From Cronobacter universalis NCTC 9529 (lineage in GTDB: Bacteria > Pseudomonadota > Gammaproteobacteria > Enterobacterales > Enterobacteriaceae), in contig NZ_CP012257.1 in NCBI RefSeq assembly GCF_001277175.1, positions 4,030,001 through 4,094,000 of the forward strand: 64,000 nt of DNA, given 5' to 3'. Below the pieces are notes generated by a model that was given only the letters and a program-made list of their open reading frames with translations, was not told where the DNA came from and did no database searches. Positions 35,266 to 46,031 of the stretch are shown one piece after another. The translations under genes and the position numbers were made by a program. Numbering within the stretch: the first letter of the stretch is position 1; each line of letters begins with the position of its first letter.

Positions 35266-38200
35266 TTACCGGTCGGCGTATGGCGTGAGCGTCTGCGGCG
35301 GCATATCCATATCGCCCTGCCAGCCGCCCTGCGAGTAGCGGATAAACAGCGAGAAATTGCTTGGCGTGTAATCCTTCGCCTGCTGAATATCGACTGCGGC
35401 GCCTACCGACCAGTTCGAGGTAATGCGTCTTTCAATCAGCGCGTTGGCCGTATAACCCCAGCCGCTGCTGCTGCTGCCCTCTTCCAGCGCGTCCTTATCG
35501 GCGTAACGGCTTAACGCCGGGTTTTGCGTGTTAATCACGGGCGTCGGGATAAGCCCCGACAGCGGATAACGGCGCCCGGTCTGCGTGCGGGAGTGCGACC
35601 ACGATCCCGATGCGCCAAGCTCCCATGACCAGTTTTCCGTTCTCATCCGCCAGGCGACCGGCACCGCGAAAGAGACGTACTCCTGCGGGCTGTAGTAGCC
35701 GCCCTGGCCTAAAGAATAACCGCTCAAATCTTTCTCATAGTGCCACACCATATTGTTGAGCCCAATGGTGAGGCGCTGATTATTTTCATTAATCAGCTTG
35801 TAGTAATAGCCGCTCATCCAGCGTACCCGCCAGTTATCGGCGACGTTTTTACCGGTGAGCTGATCGGCGTTGAGGCTCGCCCAGACGCCATGCGCCTCGC
35901 CGCGATCGTAGCTGAGACTCGCCCCGCCGCCAGTGGCGCGCACACCGCCCCACGTCGTGCCAGTATTAGAAGGCGCGTCGCGCTGCCCGCCAAAAGCCAG
36001 CATGGAGCTCGAAATCGGGCGGCGGTGCGCGTTAAGCGTATAGCCAATCGGTCCCAGATCGCTGCTGTAGCTTAAGCCGCCCACCACGTCGACGACATCA
36101 AAGCCTATCGGCGTAGTGCCGATATCCATATCCCAGATGTCGTTGCGCCAGCCCGCCGCCACGCTCACGCCGGAGGCGCGCTGTTTCGCGTTGCCGGAGC
36201 AGGGCGTTTCGGCGCAGGTGCCCCAGGTCTCGCTGTAGCTGTTGCCGTTAAAACTGCCCGGATTCATATTCACCGCATCGGTACGCAGGAACAGTCGCCC
36301 GTCGCGCAGCGGCGCGTCCACCTGCAACATCGTGGTGTTCGCTTTCAGATCCGAATATCCCGGCGTACCGCTGGAGCCCCAGTAGTCGTGCTGGAGCGTG
36401 ACGTTTAAATCCTGCTGGCGATAGAGATCCGCCGCATCGCCGCGCACGCTGCGCTTGAGCCAGTCATCGCTGGCGTCGTTGCGGGTCAGACGCGTAAAGG
36501 CGTCGTTATCAGCGGGCCGCGTCGGCGTGATGCCGGAGGCGACCATCGCGTCGCGATAGGTCTGCAAGGCCTGCTGCGGCTGCCCGCTCTGGCGCTGAAA
36601 GCGCGCCGCGTCGCGCAGCACCAGCGCGGTTTCCTGCGATGGCGGCTGCGTTTTCGCGGTAGCGGCCAGCACTGCGAAAGCCTGCTGCGCGCGCGCCGTG
36701 TCGCCAAGCGCCGCTTCGGCATTGGCGATGCGCCGCTGCGTGCCCGGCGAGCGGGGTTCGCCGCCCGCGGCAGGCGTCTGCAGCGCCGCGAGCTGCTCGC
36801 GCGCCGCCCCGTTATCGCCGTCGGCGATTAACGCTTCCGCAAGCCCCAGCCGGGCCTCTTCGCTGGCGGGCGAGCGTTTCAGTACCGTCTGGTACTGCGC
36901 GCGCGCCGCGGCGTTATCGCCGCGCTGCTGCGCCCAGTCGGCGAGCGTTAAATCGATACGGTCGGAGGCGGGCTGCTGGCGCAACAGCGCGATGGCCTGC
37001 GCCTCCTGCCCGTTGTCGCGCAGACGGTTGGCCGTCTCCATCAGTTCATTGGTCTGCAAGCGCTGCGACAGCTCGAGAATATTCGGCGTCCATTTGTCGC
37101 GCGCGAGCGTAGCGAGATGGCTCTGCGCGGCGCGCTGACGATCGCTGCCGGAGAGATAAAGCCCGTAAGCGTAAACCTGCTCCGGGTCGCCCGCCTTACG
37201 CTGCGCCAGTTGCCCCATCACGACATCAGCCTCGCGGCGCTCTCCGGCAGCGGCCAGATCGCTTGCCAGCCGGTAGGTTATCCAGACGCTCTCCGGGTCG
37301 AGCGCCAGACGCTGGCGCTGCAGCGCGGCGGCATCCGCGAAGCGCCCTTCAGCCTCCAGTGCGGAGGCCTGCTGCTCCAGCCGGTCGTTCGTCAGGCTGC
37401 GTTCGATATCCTCAATGCTGCGGCGCTGGCTGGCGGAGAGCGTGGCGATAAAGGCGTCTGCCCGCTCCGGCGACTGACGACGATAGAGATTGGCGAGCCC
37501 GCGCACCGCGTTGCTGTTGGTGTTATCCATGCGCAGCGCCTGCCGGTAATAACGCTCGGCCGCCGCGTCGTCTTTCTTCGCCACGGCGACGTCGCCCAGG
37601 CCAAGCACCGCGTAGCTGTCGGTGTTATCCACCGCCGCGGCCTGCTGATATTTCTGCTGCGCCTGCGCCAGATTGTTGGCTTTCAGCGCCGCGTCGCCCT
37701 GCTGTATCAACAGCCAGTAGCGGTTCACCTGCAGCAGGCTCTGCCAGCGGCCGCTGTTGGGGCTGTTCGGATCCTGTTTCAGCGCCTGCTCCAGCAGCGG
37801 CACGGCGCGCGCGCGGTTGCCCTGCTGGGAGTACGCCTGCGCGAGCGCGCCCAGCGCTTCGCTGTCATTCGGGTTGGCTTTTACCGCGGTGGTGAGTTCC
37901 GTGACGGCTTTCGCGCCCTGGCCTTCTTCCACTCGCGCCATGCCCTGCATCCTGGCGCGATAAGCCGGATCGGCGAGTTTGCTTTGCTGTTCGGCGAGCA
38001 GCCCTTTGGCTTTATCGGCGGTTTCGCCGCTGCTGAACACCTGTAAGAAACGCTCCAGCGCGGCGACGCTGTTATCGCTCGCGGGCATGCCCTGGATCTG
38101 CTGATACCAGAGATCCGCCGCCGTTTCGCGTCCGCCGCCCGATTTCGCCATCTGCTCCAGCACGCTGAAGCCCTCCTGCTGGCGGTTGGCGGAAAAGAGC

Positions 38201-38769
38201 TGTAACGCCAGCTGCGTGCGTAGCTGATCATTGCCCGGCGCGCGGGCGTTCAGCGCCTGCATCTGACGAATGGCCTCGTCGCGCTGCGCCGGATCTTTCG
38301 CCACCAGCGCCCAGTATTCAACGGCCAGATCGCCATCCGGCGGCGCGCCGTTAAAGAGTTTCTGATACGCCGCCAGCGCCTCCTGCGTGTGCCCGGTCGT
38401 GCCGAGCAGACGCGCCTGTTGCAGCTGCTGGCGCCCTTCCGGCGACGCCAGCGCCAGCGTAATGCGCGCCTGCTGATAGGCTGAGGATTGCGGGGCGAGC
38501 TTGCCTAAACGCGCGAACTGCTGCTGCGCGCCCGCGTTATCGCCCTGACGCAGCAGATAACGCATTTTGGCGGCGATAACGTCCGGGTCGTCCGGGCTCA
38601 TCAGCTCCAGACGATAGAGCGACTGGCGCACCAGATCGTCACGTTTGGCGGATTCGCCAAGCCGCACCTGTTCGAGCAACTGCTTCCTGATATCCGGCTG
38701 CGCCTGCGCCTGCCCGCAGAGGGCGACGCCAAGCGCCAGCGCGGTAATACTTAACGCGAACTTGTGCAT
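35266..38769 (-). CDS. bcsC: Cellulose synthase outer-membrane subunit BcsC
   Basis: 1167 residues. Signal peptide ([20 protein letters not shown]), a long superhelix of TPR repeats (about 25-800, with many A-x-x-x-Y/F-x-x-A-L-x-x-x-P units), then a beta-barrel of about 350 residues containing [21 protein letters not shown] and ending with the outer-membrane signature of alternating aromatic residues. It forms the export channel and guides the glucan through the periplasm. The start overlaps bcsZ by 19 bases. Last gene of bcsRQABZC. Confidence 0.96.
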   Translation of the reverse strand: MHKFALSITALALGVALCGQAQAQPDIRKQLLEQVRLGESAKRDDLVRQSLYRLELMSPDDPDVIAAKMRYLLRQGDNAGAQQQFARLGKLAPQSSAYQQARITLALASPEGRQQLQQARLLGTTGHTQEALAAYQKLFNGAPPDGDLAVEYWALVAKDPAQRDEAIRQMQALNARAPGNDQLRTQLALQLFSANRQQEGFSVLEQMAKSGGGRETAADLWYQQIQGMPASDNSVAALERFLQVFSSGETADKAKGLLAEQQSKLADPAYRARMQGMARVEEGQGAKAVTELTTAVKANPNDSEALGALAQAYSQQGNRARAVPLLEQALKQDPNSPNSGRWQSLLQVNRYWLLIQQGDAALKANNLAQAQQKYQQAAAVDNTDSYAVLGLGDVAVAKKDDAAAERYYRQALRMDNTNSNAVRGLANLYRRQSPERADAFIATLSASQRRSIEDIERSLTNDRLEQQASALEAEGRFADAAALQRQRLALDPESVWITYRLASDLAAAGERREADVVMGQLAQRKAGDPEQVYAYGLYLSGSDRQRAAQSHLATLARDKWTPNILELSQRLQTNELMETANRLRDNGQEAQAIALLRQQPASDRIDLTLADWAQQRGDNAAARAQYQTVLKRSPASEEARLGLAEALIADGDNGAAREQLAALQTPAAGGEPRSPGTQRRIANAEAALGDTARAQQAFAVLAATAKTQPPSQETALVLRDAARFQRQSGQPQQALQTYRDAMVASGITPTRPADNDAFTRLTRNDASDDWLKRSVRGDAADLYRQQDLNVTLQHDYWGSSGTPGYSDLKANTTMLQVDAPLRDGRLFLRTDAVNMNPGSFNGNSYSETWGTCAETPCSGNAKQRASGVSVAAGWRNDIWDMDIGTTPIGFDVVDVVGGLSYSSDLGPIGYTLNAHRRPISSSMLAFGGQRDAPSNTGTTWGGVRATGGGASLSYDRGEAHGVWASLNADQLTGKNVADNWRVRWMSGYYYKLINENNQRLTIGLNNMVWHYEKDLSGYSLGQGGYYSPQEYVSFAVPVAWRMRTENWSWELGASGSWSHSRTQTGRRYPLSGLIPTPVINTQNPALSRYADKDALEEGSSSSGWGYTANALIERRITSNWSVGAAVDIQQAKDYTPSNFSLFIRYSQGGWQGDMDMPPQTLTPYADR

Positions 38770-39866
38770 GACTCTCCCCAGGCGGGTTGCAGCTCACCGT
38801 CGACGGTGAAGCGAAAACGGTGTTCATCCCATCCCTGGCCAAACAGGGTTAATACATAGCTAAAGTAGGCGTCCTGCTGCGGATAGTTATCCGCCACCCG
38901 CTGGCGTTGCAGCGCCTGGATATCGCGGTTTTGCAGGAAGGGCAGCAGCGCGGCGGAGAAGCCTACCGGCCCGTTGCCCTGGGTTTTGCCGTCGATAATG
39001 CGCACTTTTTCCGGCGGCACGCCCGCTTTGGTGGTGACGGTTTCCATCGGGCTGAGTTTTTTGAGCAGCGGCGCCTGCTGTTCATCCGCCGGGTTCATCA
39101 TGCCGACCCACAGATAAACGCGGATCGCGTCGTAGCTGCCGATAAGCGGCTTTTGCGGCGCCGCAGGCTTCATCACCCAGCCTTTCTTCGCGTCAAAGCT
39201 GACCCAGTCCGGCGAAAACCCTTCCGGCGCGGTTTCCAGCAGCAGACGCAGGTTGGTATCGCGGATGACCGTCCAGGGCTTGCCGTAACGGGTGAAATAG
39301 CGCGCCAGCTGCGGCGGCATATAGCTCGGGTTAAAACGCCAGAGCGTCGGCTCGGCGAAGCTGACTTTGCCCGGCAGCAGCATGTCGCCAAGCGTCGGCA
39401 CATTCACCACTTCTTCTTTGCCGATGCGGTCCAGCAGCGCCTTGCCGGTGTCGCTGTAGCGCGGCTCTTTCCATAAACGCCCGGCCTCCAGCAGGCTCCA
39501 GGCTATCCACAGATCGGCGTCCGAGGCGGAGTTGGTGTCGAGCACCGTCCACTCATCCTGCCCTTTCATCCCCCACAGCCAGGCGGGCAGCGTGTTTTTC
39601 AGCGAGCCTTCGGCGAGGTTGTTTTCGGTCCACAGCAGAATTTTGTCGAACGCCTCGCGGTCATTGGCCGCGAGGGCGAAGAACAGCGCGTAGCTCTGCC
39701 CTTCTGACGTCGTAATTTTGCGCGGATCGCTCGGGTCAATCACGCGCCCTTCTTCGCTGATATAGCCGCCTTTAAAACGGTCCCAGTCGGGCCAGCTACA
39801 GGCGGCGTGGGCTGACGCTGTCGCCAGCAGCAGCCCTGCCGTAAGCCATCTGCACAGATTTTTCAT
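38751..39866 (-). CDS. bcsZ: Periplasmic endo-1,4-beta-glucanase BcsZ
   Basis: 371 residues, glycoside hydrolase family 8. Signal peptide [21 protein letters not shown]. Catalytic acid Glu55 in TSEGQSYA and the [11 protein letters not shown] segment carrying the catalytic Asp are kept. It trims or releases cellulose during export and tunes fibre length. It is translationally linked with bcsC (19-base overlap) and lies six bases after bcsB. Confidence 0.96.
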   Translation of the reverse strand: MKNLCRWLTAGLLLATASAHAACSWPDWDRFKGGYISEEGRVIDPSDPRKITTSEGQSYALFFALAANDREAFDKILLWTENNLAEGSLKNTLPAWLWGMKGQDEWTVLDTNSASDADLWIAWSLLEAGRLWKEPRYSDTGKALLDRIGKEEVVNVPTLGDMLLPGKVSFAEPTLWRFNPSYMPPQLARYFTRYGKPWTVIRDTNLRLLLETAPEGFSPDWVSFDAKKGWVMKPAAPQKPLIGSYDAIRVYLWVGMMNPADEQQAPLLKKLSPMETVTTKAGVPPEKVRIIDGKTQGNGPVGFSAALLPFLQNRDIQALQRQRVADNYPQQDAYFSYVLTLFGQGWDEHRFRFTVDGELQPAWGESCTSSR

Positions 39867-39872
39867 GACGCG

Positions 39873-42305
39873 TTACTCATGGTTGCCCGGATCAAGACGG
39901 CGACGGCTCAGGATACGCAGCAAACGCCACAGCACCCACGCCAGCAACACGACGCTGATGGCCGCGAAAATCGCCAGCAGGATCGGGTGGTTCGCCAGCG
40001 CGTACCAGATGCGATCAAACCACGGCAGATGACCGACGTAGTAGACGTCGCCCACGCGCAGGCTGTTGACGCCCGATTCCCGGATAACCGCGACAGAGCC
40101 ATACATCGCGGCGCGTTTACCGCTGTCGTTAAGCGCATTGTTCAGCAGTTCATAACCGCGCGGGCTATCCGCCAGCAGCGCCACGACGCTGCGCTGATCG
40201 TGATACGGCGACTGGAAGCCCACGACTGCGGCCATCGGCCCGGATGAAGTCACCTGCGTTTGCACCTGCGGCTGGCGGTCGCGGTCGTCGGTATCGATAA
40301 GCGTCACGTCGCGCGTCGGGGTTTTCACCCAGCTTTGCGTGGCGTTCACCAGCATATCGATGCGTTTTTCATCTTTCAGCGAGGCCGGCAGCGAACCGAT
40401 CACCAGAATATCGGCGTCTTTGTTCTGCATGTCGCCGCCATCGTTGGTGATGGTGAGGTTAACCGCCGGGAAACCGGTTTGCGCGCCGATGGTGCCCGCC
40501 GCGCCCAGCAGCGTGGTGAGCTGCGCCGGGTTCGGCTGTTTCGGCATCACGATAAGCGTATCGGAGAGATCCGCCATACGGCTGAACGGGAAACCGGCGT
40601 TAGCGAAAGAGCGCAGATCCGGCATCGCGATAAAGTGATGGTAGTTCGAGAAATCCAGCGTGGAGTCGTCGCCCACCACCACGCGGTTCGGCACCGTCTG
40701 GAAGGTTACGCAGTTATCCAGCGTGCCGCCCGGCAGCGGGTTGGTATATTCAAAATCGAAACGCAGCTGGTTCGCCGCGCCGAGGCGCAGCGTCGGCAGC
40801 GTCACTTCGGTTTTGCCGTCCAGCAGCCCCTGTAGCAGCGGCAGACGCAGCATCAGACGGTTGGTTTCATCTTTCGGCATCAGCGTGAAGGATTGCAGGA
40901 ACTGGTTGTTCAGGCTGATATCCATCCGCGAGTTGTCGCGCGTGGCGGGCGACGTATAGCGGTAGTTCAGACGCATGTCGATGCCGTTGCTGCGCAGCAG
41001 ATAGAGATCCGGCGGCAGGTTAAGCGTCAGCGAAATCGGGTTCGGCTCAAGCCCGGTCGCCTGCAACTGCTCTTCATAGTTCTTCAGCTCGCCAAACGTG
41101 ACGGCGCGATCGGTGCGCACCCAGTTCGGCGCATCGTAAGGCTGGCGCGCCAGCAGCGGTTTCACCTCGCCCACTTCGACGCTGTCGCCGCGGAACAGCA
41201 GACTGCCCTGCGCAATGCCTCTGGCGGCCTGGAGTAAATCGTGGTCATCGCGTCCTTCAATCACCAGCAGCTTCACCCACGGAGTTTGCGGGTGGCTCAT
41301 CATGCGGACCATCGGGCCTTTGGCCGGCGGCAGATCGCGCAGGAAATCGGGGCGTTTATCGTTAGTGGCGAACACGACCGCGTGGCGCGTCGGAAGCGCG
41401 TTATAAAGCACCGGGAAGCGCTGGCCGCGCCAGCCGGAGCGGGAGCCGAACCAGGAGGAGACGATGCTCGCGGCCTGCTGGGTCGCGAGATCCGGCGCCC
41501 CGGCAAACACCATCGGCAGCTCCAGCGGGCGGTTATCGCGCGAGTCAAAGAACGGCACCGGGAAGTGCGACAGATCGTTTTGCAGTTGCAGCGTCTGGAT
41601 GGTGAGGTTCAGCGCGCTGTTGCGTCCGATATCCATCCACAGCGTGTTGCTGGCCTGGTTTTCGCACACGTCGCGATAGTGGCCGACAAACTCCAGACGC
41701 ACACGGTTGAAATCGCTGACATAGAGCGGATCGATAGGCACCTGGGCGGTGGTTTTCTTGCCAAGCTGCTCTTTGGTCACCGGCAGGACATCCATCAGTT
41801 CATCGTTCAGATAAACCTTCAGCTGCGACTGTACCGGCAGCAGCGACGGCGACGGGGTGTAGGTCAGGTTCAGCGTCGCTTTAGAGATAATTTCATCGCT
41901 GCGCATCCCGAATTCGATAAAACCGTCCGGGTTAAGGCCTTTAAGAACCATGCTGCCCGGCGGCGGCGCGATGCTGGCGAAACTGAGCGTGACGTCGCGC
42001 GCGGGCGCGCCATCCTGGACGACGGGCGCGCCGGCGCCTTCAACGCCCGGCATCACCTGGCCGAGCACCGCCCCTTCCGTCGCAGGCGCAGGCTCGGTGC
42101 CTGCCACCGGCGGCGTGGCGGGCGTTAACGCCTCGGTACGCGCAGGGGTGGCGGTCATCACGCCCTGAGTCGCAGGGGCGACCACCGGCGCGGTCGGCGC
42201 GGCGGTGGCGTTGGGATCGTTGGTGGCTTCAGGCGCGCCGTAGGCGCCAGGCAACAGGCTCATTCCAACCGCCACGGCGCACATCCAGGAGAGTTTTCTT
42301 TTCAT
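39873..42305 (-). CDS. bcsB: Cellulose synthase periplasmic subunit BcsB
   Basis: 810 residues from MKRKLSWMCAVAVGMSLLPG; a longer open frame upstream is not supported, since homologues begin at MKRK. Signal peptide, then a Pro/Ala/Thr-rich linker (about 25-85) longer than in E. coli, carbohydrate-binding and flavodoxin-like domains, and one C-terminal membrane helix (ILLAIFAAISVVLLAWVLWRLL) followed by a basic tail. The tail helix completes the BcsA membrane channel and is needed for activity. Gap to bcsA is 10 bases. Confidence 0.95.
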   Translation of the reverse strand: MKRKLSWMCAVAVGMSLLPGAYGAPEATNDPNATAAPTAPVVAPATQGVMTATPARTEALTPATPPVAGTEPAPATEGAVLGQVMPGVEGAGAPVVQDGAPARDVTLSFASIAPPPGSMVLKGLNPDGFIEFGMRSDEIISKATLNLTYTPSPSLLPVQSQLKVYLNDELMDVLPVTKEQLGKKTTAQVPIDPLYVSDFNRVRLEFVGHYRDVCENQASNTLWMDIGRNSALNLTIQTLQLQNDLSHFPVPFFDSRDNRPLELPMVFAGAPDLATQQAASIVSSWFGSRSGWRGQRFPVLYNALPTRHAVVFATNDKRPDFLRDLPPAKGPMVRMMSHPQTPWVKLLVIEGRDDHDLLQAARGIAQGSLLFRGDSVEVGEVKPLLARQPYDAPNWVRTDRAVTFGELKNYEEQLQATGLEPNPISLTLNLPPDLYLLRSNGIDMRLNYRYTSPATRDNSRMDISLNNQFLQSFTLMPKDETNRLMLRLPLLQGLLDGKTEVTLPTLRLGAANQLRFDFEYTNPLPGGTLDNCVTFQTVPNRVVVGDDSTLDFSNYHHFIAMPDLRSFANAGFPFSRMADLSDTLIVMPKQPNPAQLTTLLGAAGTIGAQTGFPAVNLTITNDGGDMQNKDADILVIGSLPASLKDEKRIDMLVNATQSWVKTPTRDVTLIDTDDRDRQPQVQTQVTSSGPMAAVVGFQSPYHDQRSVVALLADSPRGYELLNNALNDSGKRAAMYGSVAVIRESGVNSLRVGDVYYVGHLPWFDRIWYALANHPILLAIFAAISVVLLAWVLWRLLRILSRRRLDPGNHE

Positions 42306-42315
42306 CGCATATTCA

Positions 42316-44934
42316 TCATTGTTGAGCCATAACCGGGAGCGCACGCTCCCCCAAAGCCGTCCGCTCGGGACGACGGGGGATAAACGACACTATCCAGGAA
42401 ACCAGCGTGGTAAGGGTGCGAAAGACAATTTTGAGTGACGCTGGCGCGAATTCCGCCAGGTGGCGATACCCTCTGAAGCCGAGCTTGAGGATATCGAGCA
42501 TGCTTTCCAGCGGTTTGTCTTCCGGGAAACTGTCCTGCCAGAGCGCCCAGGTGTCGGCGCGCGCGAAGGTACATTGTACAAAATCGATATGCTGACGCGT
42601 GGTCAGGCCGTCGAGGTTGAGGCCGATTTCGTCGCCGAAGACGCGCACGACTTTCGCCGGGAAGACATACTCCTGCGCCCCGCGTTTCATCAGCAGGTTC
42701 ACCTTCTGCCCCTGCAACAGTTGCGCGCCGCCATGCACTTTAATGCCAAGGCCGCCGTCGGAGTAATCCTGCACCGTACAGGAGAAGAGATGGCCATCTT
42801 CGCGGGCGATCGCCGCCGGCATCACCATCTCCACGCGATGGGCGCGGCGCACCTGTTTGCTTTCCACCGACACCGCCACCGCGCCGCCGAGGATAATCAG
42901 GTTGTAGAAGACCCAGACGATACTGACGATAACCGTCAGCATCTCGTTGGCCGGGCCGTAGAAGTAGCGCCAGACGCCGACCAGCACGCCGAGCAGGTTT
43001 ATCAACACCAGCATCAGGTACGGGCGCGAAATCACCCAGTCGACATACTCTTCTTCCACCAGCCCGCCTTTGGCGGTGACGTTAAACTTCCCTTTATGCG
43101 GGTTGAACAGCGCCACCATCGTGGGCCGCGTAATATACCAGGCGAGCACCGTTTCATAGATTTCGCTCCAGAACGAGTGGCGATATTTGCCCTGGATTTT
43201 GGAGTTGGTCAGGCTGGCGTGCGCCATGTGCGGCAACACGAACAGCGCAATCATCAGCGCCGGGGCGTAGATGATGTAGGCGTGCAGCAGCAGGAACGCC
43301 AGCGGCGCGGTCAGGAAGATAAGCCGCGGCACGCCGGAGAGGAAGTGCAGCATCGCGTTGACGTAACACAGCCGCTGGCCGAGCTTGAGCCCTTTGCCAA
43401 AAAGCGGGTTATCGAGACGGAAAATCTGCACCATGCCGCGCGCCCAGCGGATACGCTGGCCGATATGCGCCGAGAGGCTTTCGGTGGCCAGCCCCGCCGC
43501 CTGCGGGATACGCATATAGGCGGAGGTGTAGCCGCGCCGGTGCAGACGCAACGAGGTATGGGCGTCTTCGGTGACGGTTTCCACCGCGATGCCGCCGATC
43601 TCATCCAGCGGGCCGCGGCGGATCACAGCGCAGGAGCCGCAGAAAAAGGTCGCGTCCCACATGTCGTTGCCGTCCTGCACCAGGCCGTAGAACAGCGTCC
43701 CTTCGTTCGGGGTTTTACGAAAACGCCCGAGGTTGCGCTCAAACGGGTCCGGCGAGAAGAAGTGGTGCGGCGTCTGCATCATCGCGAGCTTTTTGTCTTT
43801 CAGGAACCAGCCCAGCGTGAGTTGCAGGAACGAGCGCGTCGGGACGTGGTCGCAGTCGAAAATCGACACGAAATCGCCTTTCGCGAGCTTCAGCGCGTTG
43901 TTGATATTGCCCGCTTTGGCGTGCTCGTGGGTTGGCCGCGCCACATACTCCACGCCGACCGACTCGGCGAAGCGGCGAAACTCCTCGCGATTGCCGTCAT
44001 CCAGTATCCAGATTTTAAGCTTGTCTTTCGGCCAGTCGATGCCAAGCGAGGCGTAAATCGTGTTTTTCACTACGTGCAGATCTTCGTTATAGGTCGGCAC
44101 GAAAATATCGACCGACGGCCACGTTTTCAGATCTTTTGGCAGCGGCACCGGCTGGCGGTTGAGCGGCCAGATCACCTGGAAGTAGCCGAGCACCAGCACC
44201 ACCCACGCGTAGGTTTCGGCCACCAGCAGCACCAGGCCGCACACCAGGCTTACCGGATCGTTCCAGTTCAGCGTCGAGGTGTAGCGCCACCAGATGTAGC
44301 GGCAGGAAACGGTCAGCGACAGCACAATCAGCATCAGCGCCGAGAAACGGCCCGGCATACGGCGCACCAGCAGCGCCACGCCCCAGAGCAGCATCAGGAA
44401 AATAAACTGCGACAGCGGGTTAAACGGCTGCGTCACGCACAGGAGCGCCAGCACCAGCGAGAAAAAGACCACCACGCCCAGCACGACGCGCCGCAGGCGC
44501 TCATTGATATGGCCCAGCTCTTTCTGTTCGTTCAGGTGGTCGGTTTCGTCGCTGAAGCGCTGCGGGAGGGTTTCCAGCCAGAGGTTAAAACGCTCCCGCC
44601 AGACCTGTACCTTTGAGACGGGCCGCCAGCGCGGCGCGCCGACGGCGCGCCAGGGCCGCAGCGCTACCAGCCATAACGCCTGGAGCAGATAACGCACCGT
44701 GTCGAGCGGACGCGGACGGTCGGGATGAATATGCGGAAACAGCAGCGCGTGCTGCGCGCGGATAGCCTGCCAGCGCGGGTTTTCCAGCGGCAGAAACAGC
44801 CAGGCGAGCGTCAGCCAGAGGCAGCCCAGCGCCGCGCTGAACGGCGGCGCGCCATTGCGGCGATAGGTAATATAACGCTCGCGCAGCCGCGCGCGAACCG
44901 GCGGCGCAAGCACCAGCGCGGAGAGGCTTATCAT
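42316..44934 (-). CDS. bcsA: Cellulose synthase catalytic subunit BcsA
   Basis: 872 residues. GT2 domain with all processive-synthase residues: DDG at 312-314, D-x-D at 360-362 (FDCDHVP), TED at 455-457, QRIRW at 493-497, and the gating loop FNVTAKGG at 617-624. The C-terminal PilZ domain has RxxxR (R696, R700) and DYSDGGLG at 723-730, so activation by c-di-GMP is expected. Multiple membrane segments flank the GT domain. The N-terminal extension (1-140) is typical of enterobacterial BcsA. The start overlaps bcsQ by four bases (ATGA). Confidence 0.97.
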   Translation of the reverse strand: MISLSALVLAPPVRARLRERYITYRRNGAPPFSAALGCLWLTLAWLFLPLENPRWQAIRAQHALLFPHIHPDRPRPLDTVRYLLQALWLVALRPWRAVGAPRWRPVSKVQVWRERFNLWLETLPQRFSDETDHLNEQKELGHINERLRRVVLGVVVFFSLVLALLCVTQPFNPLSQFIFLMLLWGVALLVRRMPGRFSALMLIVLSLTVSCRYIWWRYTSTLNWNDPVSLVCGLVLLVAETYAWVVLVLGYFQVIWPLNRQPVPLPKDLKTWPSVDIFVPTYNEDLHVVKNTIYASLGIDWPKDKLKIWILDDGNREEFRRFAESVGVEYVARPTHEHAKAGNINNALKLAKGDFVSIFDCDHVPTRSFLQLTLGWFLKDKKLAMMQTPHHFFSPDPFERNLGRFRKTPNEGTLFYGLVQDGNDMWDATFFCGSCAVIRRGPLDEIGGIAVETVTEDAHTSLRLHRRGYTSAYMRIPQAAGLATESLSAHIGQRIRWARGMVQIFRLDNPLFGKGLKLGQRLCYVNAMLHFLSGVPRLIFLTAPLAFLLLHAYIIYAPALMIALFVLPHMAHASLTNSKIQGKYRHSFWSEIYETVLAWYITRPTMVALFNPHKGKFNVTAKGGLVEEEYVDWVISRPYLMLVLINLLGVLVGVWRYFYGPANEMLTVIVSIVWVFYNLIILGGAVAVSVESKQVRRAHRVEMVMPAAIAREDGHLFSCTVQDYSDGGLGIKVHGGAQLLQGQKVNLLMKRGAQEYVFPAKVVRVFGDEIGLNLDGLTTRQHIDFVQCTFARADTWALWQDSFPEDKPLESMLDILKLGFRGYRHLAEFAPASLKIVFRTLTTLVSWIVSFIPRRPERTALGERALPVMAQQ

Positions 44935-45659
44935 GCGCCTTCACTCCCGTAATGCAGCAAACACCAGTTCGCCAGCGTGACAATCTCTTCCGCCACCAGC
45001 GAATCCGGGCGGTATTCGCCCACCGGCTGTTTGGCGGCGAAGCTCTCCATCATCGCTTCGTCGCGATGCACCGCGACCGGCACCAGATGGCGCTGCGTTT
45101 GCAGCCAGAGCTGCCAGATGTCGTTCTGCACCTGGCTTGAAATCAGGCGGAAATTCGCCAGCAGATCGCAGCCGCCCGGCAGCGCCTGCTGATGTAAGCG
45201 GGCATGGCAGTTAGCGTCGGGCTGCACCACGCAGAGCGTGCGGTCGGCCACCTGCAACAGGCTGCGGGTCACGGCGTCAAAACCGCACGGCAGATCCAGC
45301 AGTATCCAGCGCCACTGGCCGCTCGCCTTGAGCGTTTGAAGATGCTGCGCGAACGCGCCGAGCGCAGGCGTTACGTCGTTTTCCCGCTCCGCCTGACGCA
45401 GCGCGCCGTACGGCAGGACGTCCAGCCCCGGCGCGTAACGCCAGGCGGTGGACTGCCAGGGTTTATCGTCCAGCAGCGCGCGCGCCCAGCCTTCGGCGTG
45501 GTCGAAATCGATATTAAAAGAGAGGCGCAGCAGGTTATCCGGCGAGGCGTCAATCACCAGCACCGATTCGCCCAGCTGATGCAGCGCCCAACCGAGCGCC
45601 GCCGTTAAGGAGGTGGTCCCCACGCCGCCACGTACGCCCTGTAATGCCAGAACGGTCAT
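44931..45659 (-). CDS. bcsQ: Cellulose biosynthesis ParA-like ATPase BcsQ
   Basis: 242 residues of the MinD/ParA-like SIMIBI ATPase family, with the deviant Walker A GVRGGVGTTSLTA at residues 8-20 and DASPDNLLRLSFNID downstream. BcsQ together with BcsR supports assembly and polar placement of the cellulose secretion complex. E. coli K-12 carries a nonsense mutation at codon 6 of this gene; here codon 6 encodes Leu and the frame is open, so the system is not inactivated that way. It overlaps bcsR and bcsA by four bases each. Confidence 0.94.
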   Translation of the reverse strand: MTVLALQGVRGGVGTTSLTAALGWALHQLGESVLVIDASPDNLLRLSFNIDFDHAEGWARALLDDKPWQSTAWRYAPGLDVLPYGALRQAERENDVTPALGAFAQHLQTLKASGQWRWILLDLPCGFDAVTRSLLQVADRTLCVVQPDANCHARLHQQALPGGCDLLANFRLISSQVQNDIWQLWLQTQRHLVPVAVHRDEAMMESFAAKQPVGEYRPDSLVAEEIVTLANWCLLHYGSEGA

Positions 45660-45859
45660 CCTTGCGCTCCTGAATCACGACGCGCTAATTCCGCCAGCAG
45701 CGGCCAGCGCGCAATTGCCGTCGCGAGTTGTTCACGTTGCGATATATCGGTGTAGTCGAGATCTGGAAGTGAAAACACGCGGCTGAGCGCTTCAAAATCA
45801 TTCTGGAAGGTATAGCCACGATCGGGCTGGCGTGCGGCCTTAGCGTCATTCTCAGGCAT
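45656..45859 (-). CDS. bcsR: Cellulose biosynthesis protein BcsR
   Basis: 67 residues, the usual size. Contains the conserved YTFQNDFEALSRVFSLP and DYTDISQREQL stretch, followed by a helix (ATAIARWPLLAELAR). BcsR binds BcsQ and BcsE in the cytoplasmic part of the secretion complex. It is the first gene of the bcsRQABZC operon, divergent from bcsE across 172 AT-rich bases. Confidence 0.92.
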   Translation of the reverse strand: MPENDAKAARQPDRGYTFQNDFEALSRVFSLPDLDYTDISQREQLATAIARWPLLAELARRDSGAQG

Positions 45860-46031
45860 ATATTCTATTTTTCCTTAGAGCAATATCACTAAAGCCAGCA
45901 AACGAAAACAGTGAATCTGCGCAATCCCGGTTTGCATGCTAATGATCATGTTCTTTAATTTCAATGTTAGGTTTATTTCCTGGCTTTCGCTAGTAAACTG
46001 ACAGGCATACTCTTTATATATTGAGGGCGCC

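Noticed and set aside
42460..44616. Long + strand open frame opposite bcsA (718 codons)
   Set aside because: Antisense shadow of bcsA; composition dominated by His/Arg/Gln and no recognisable motif or Shine-Dalgarno.
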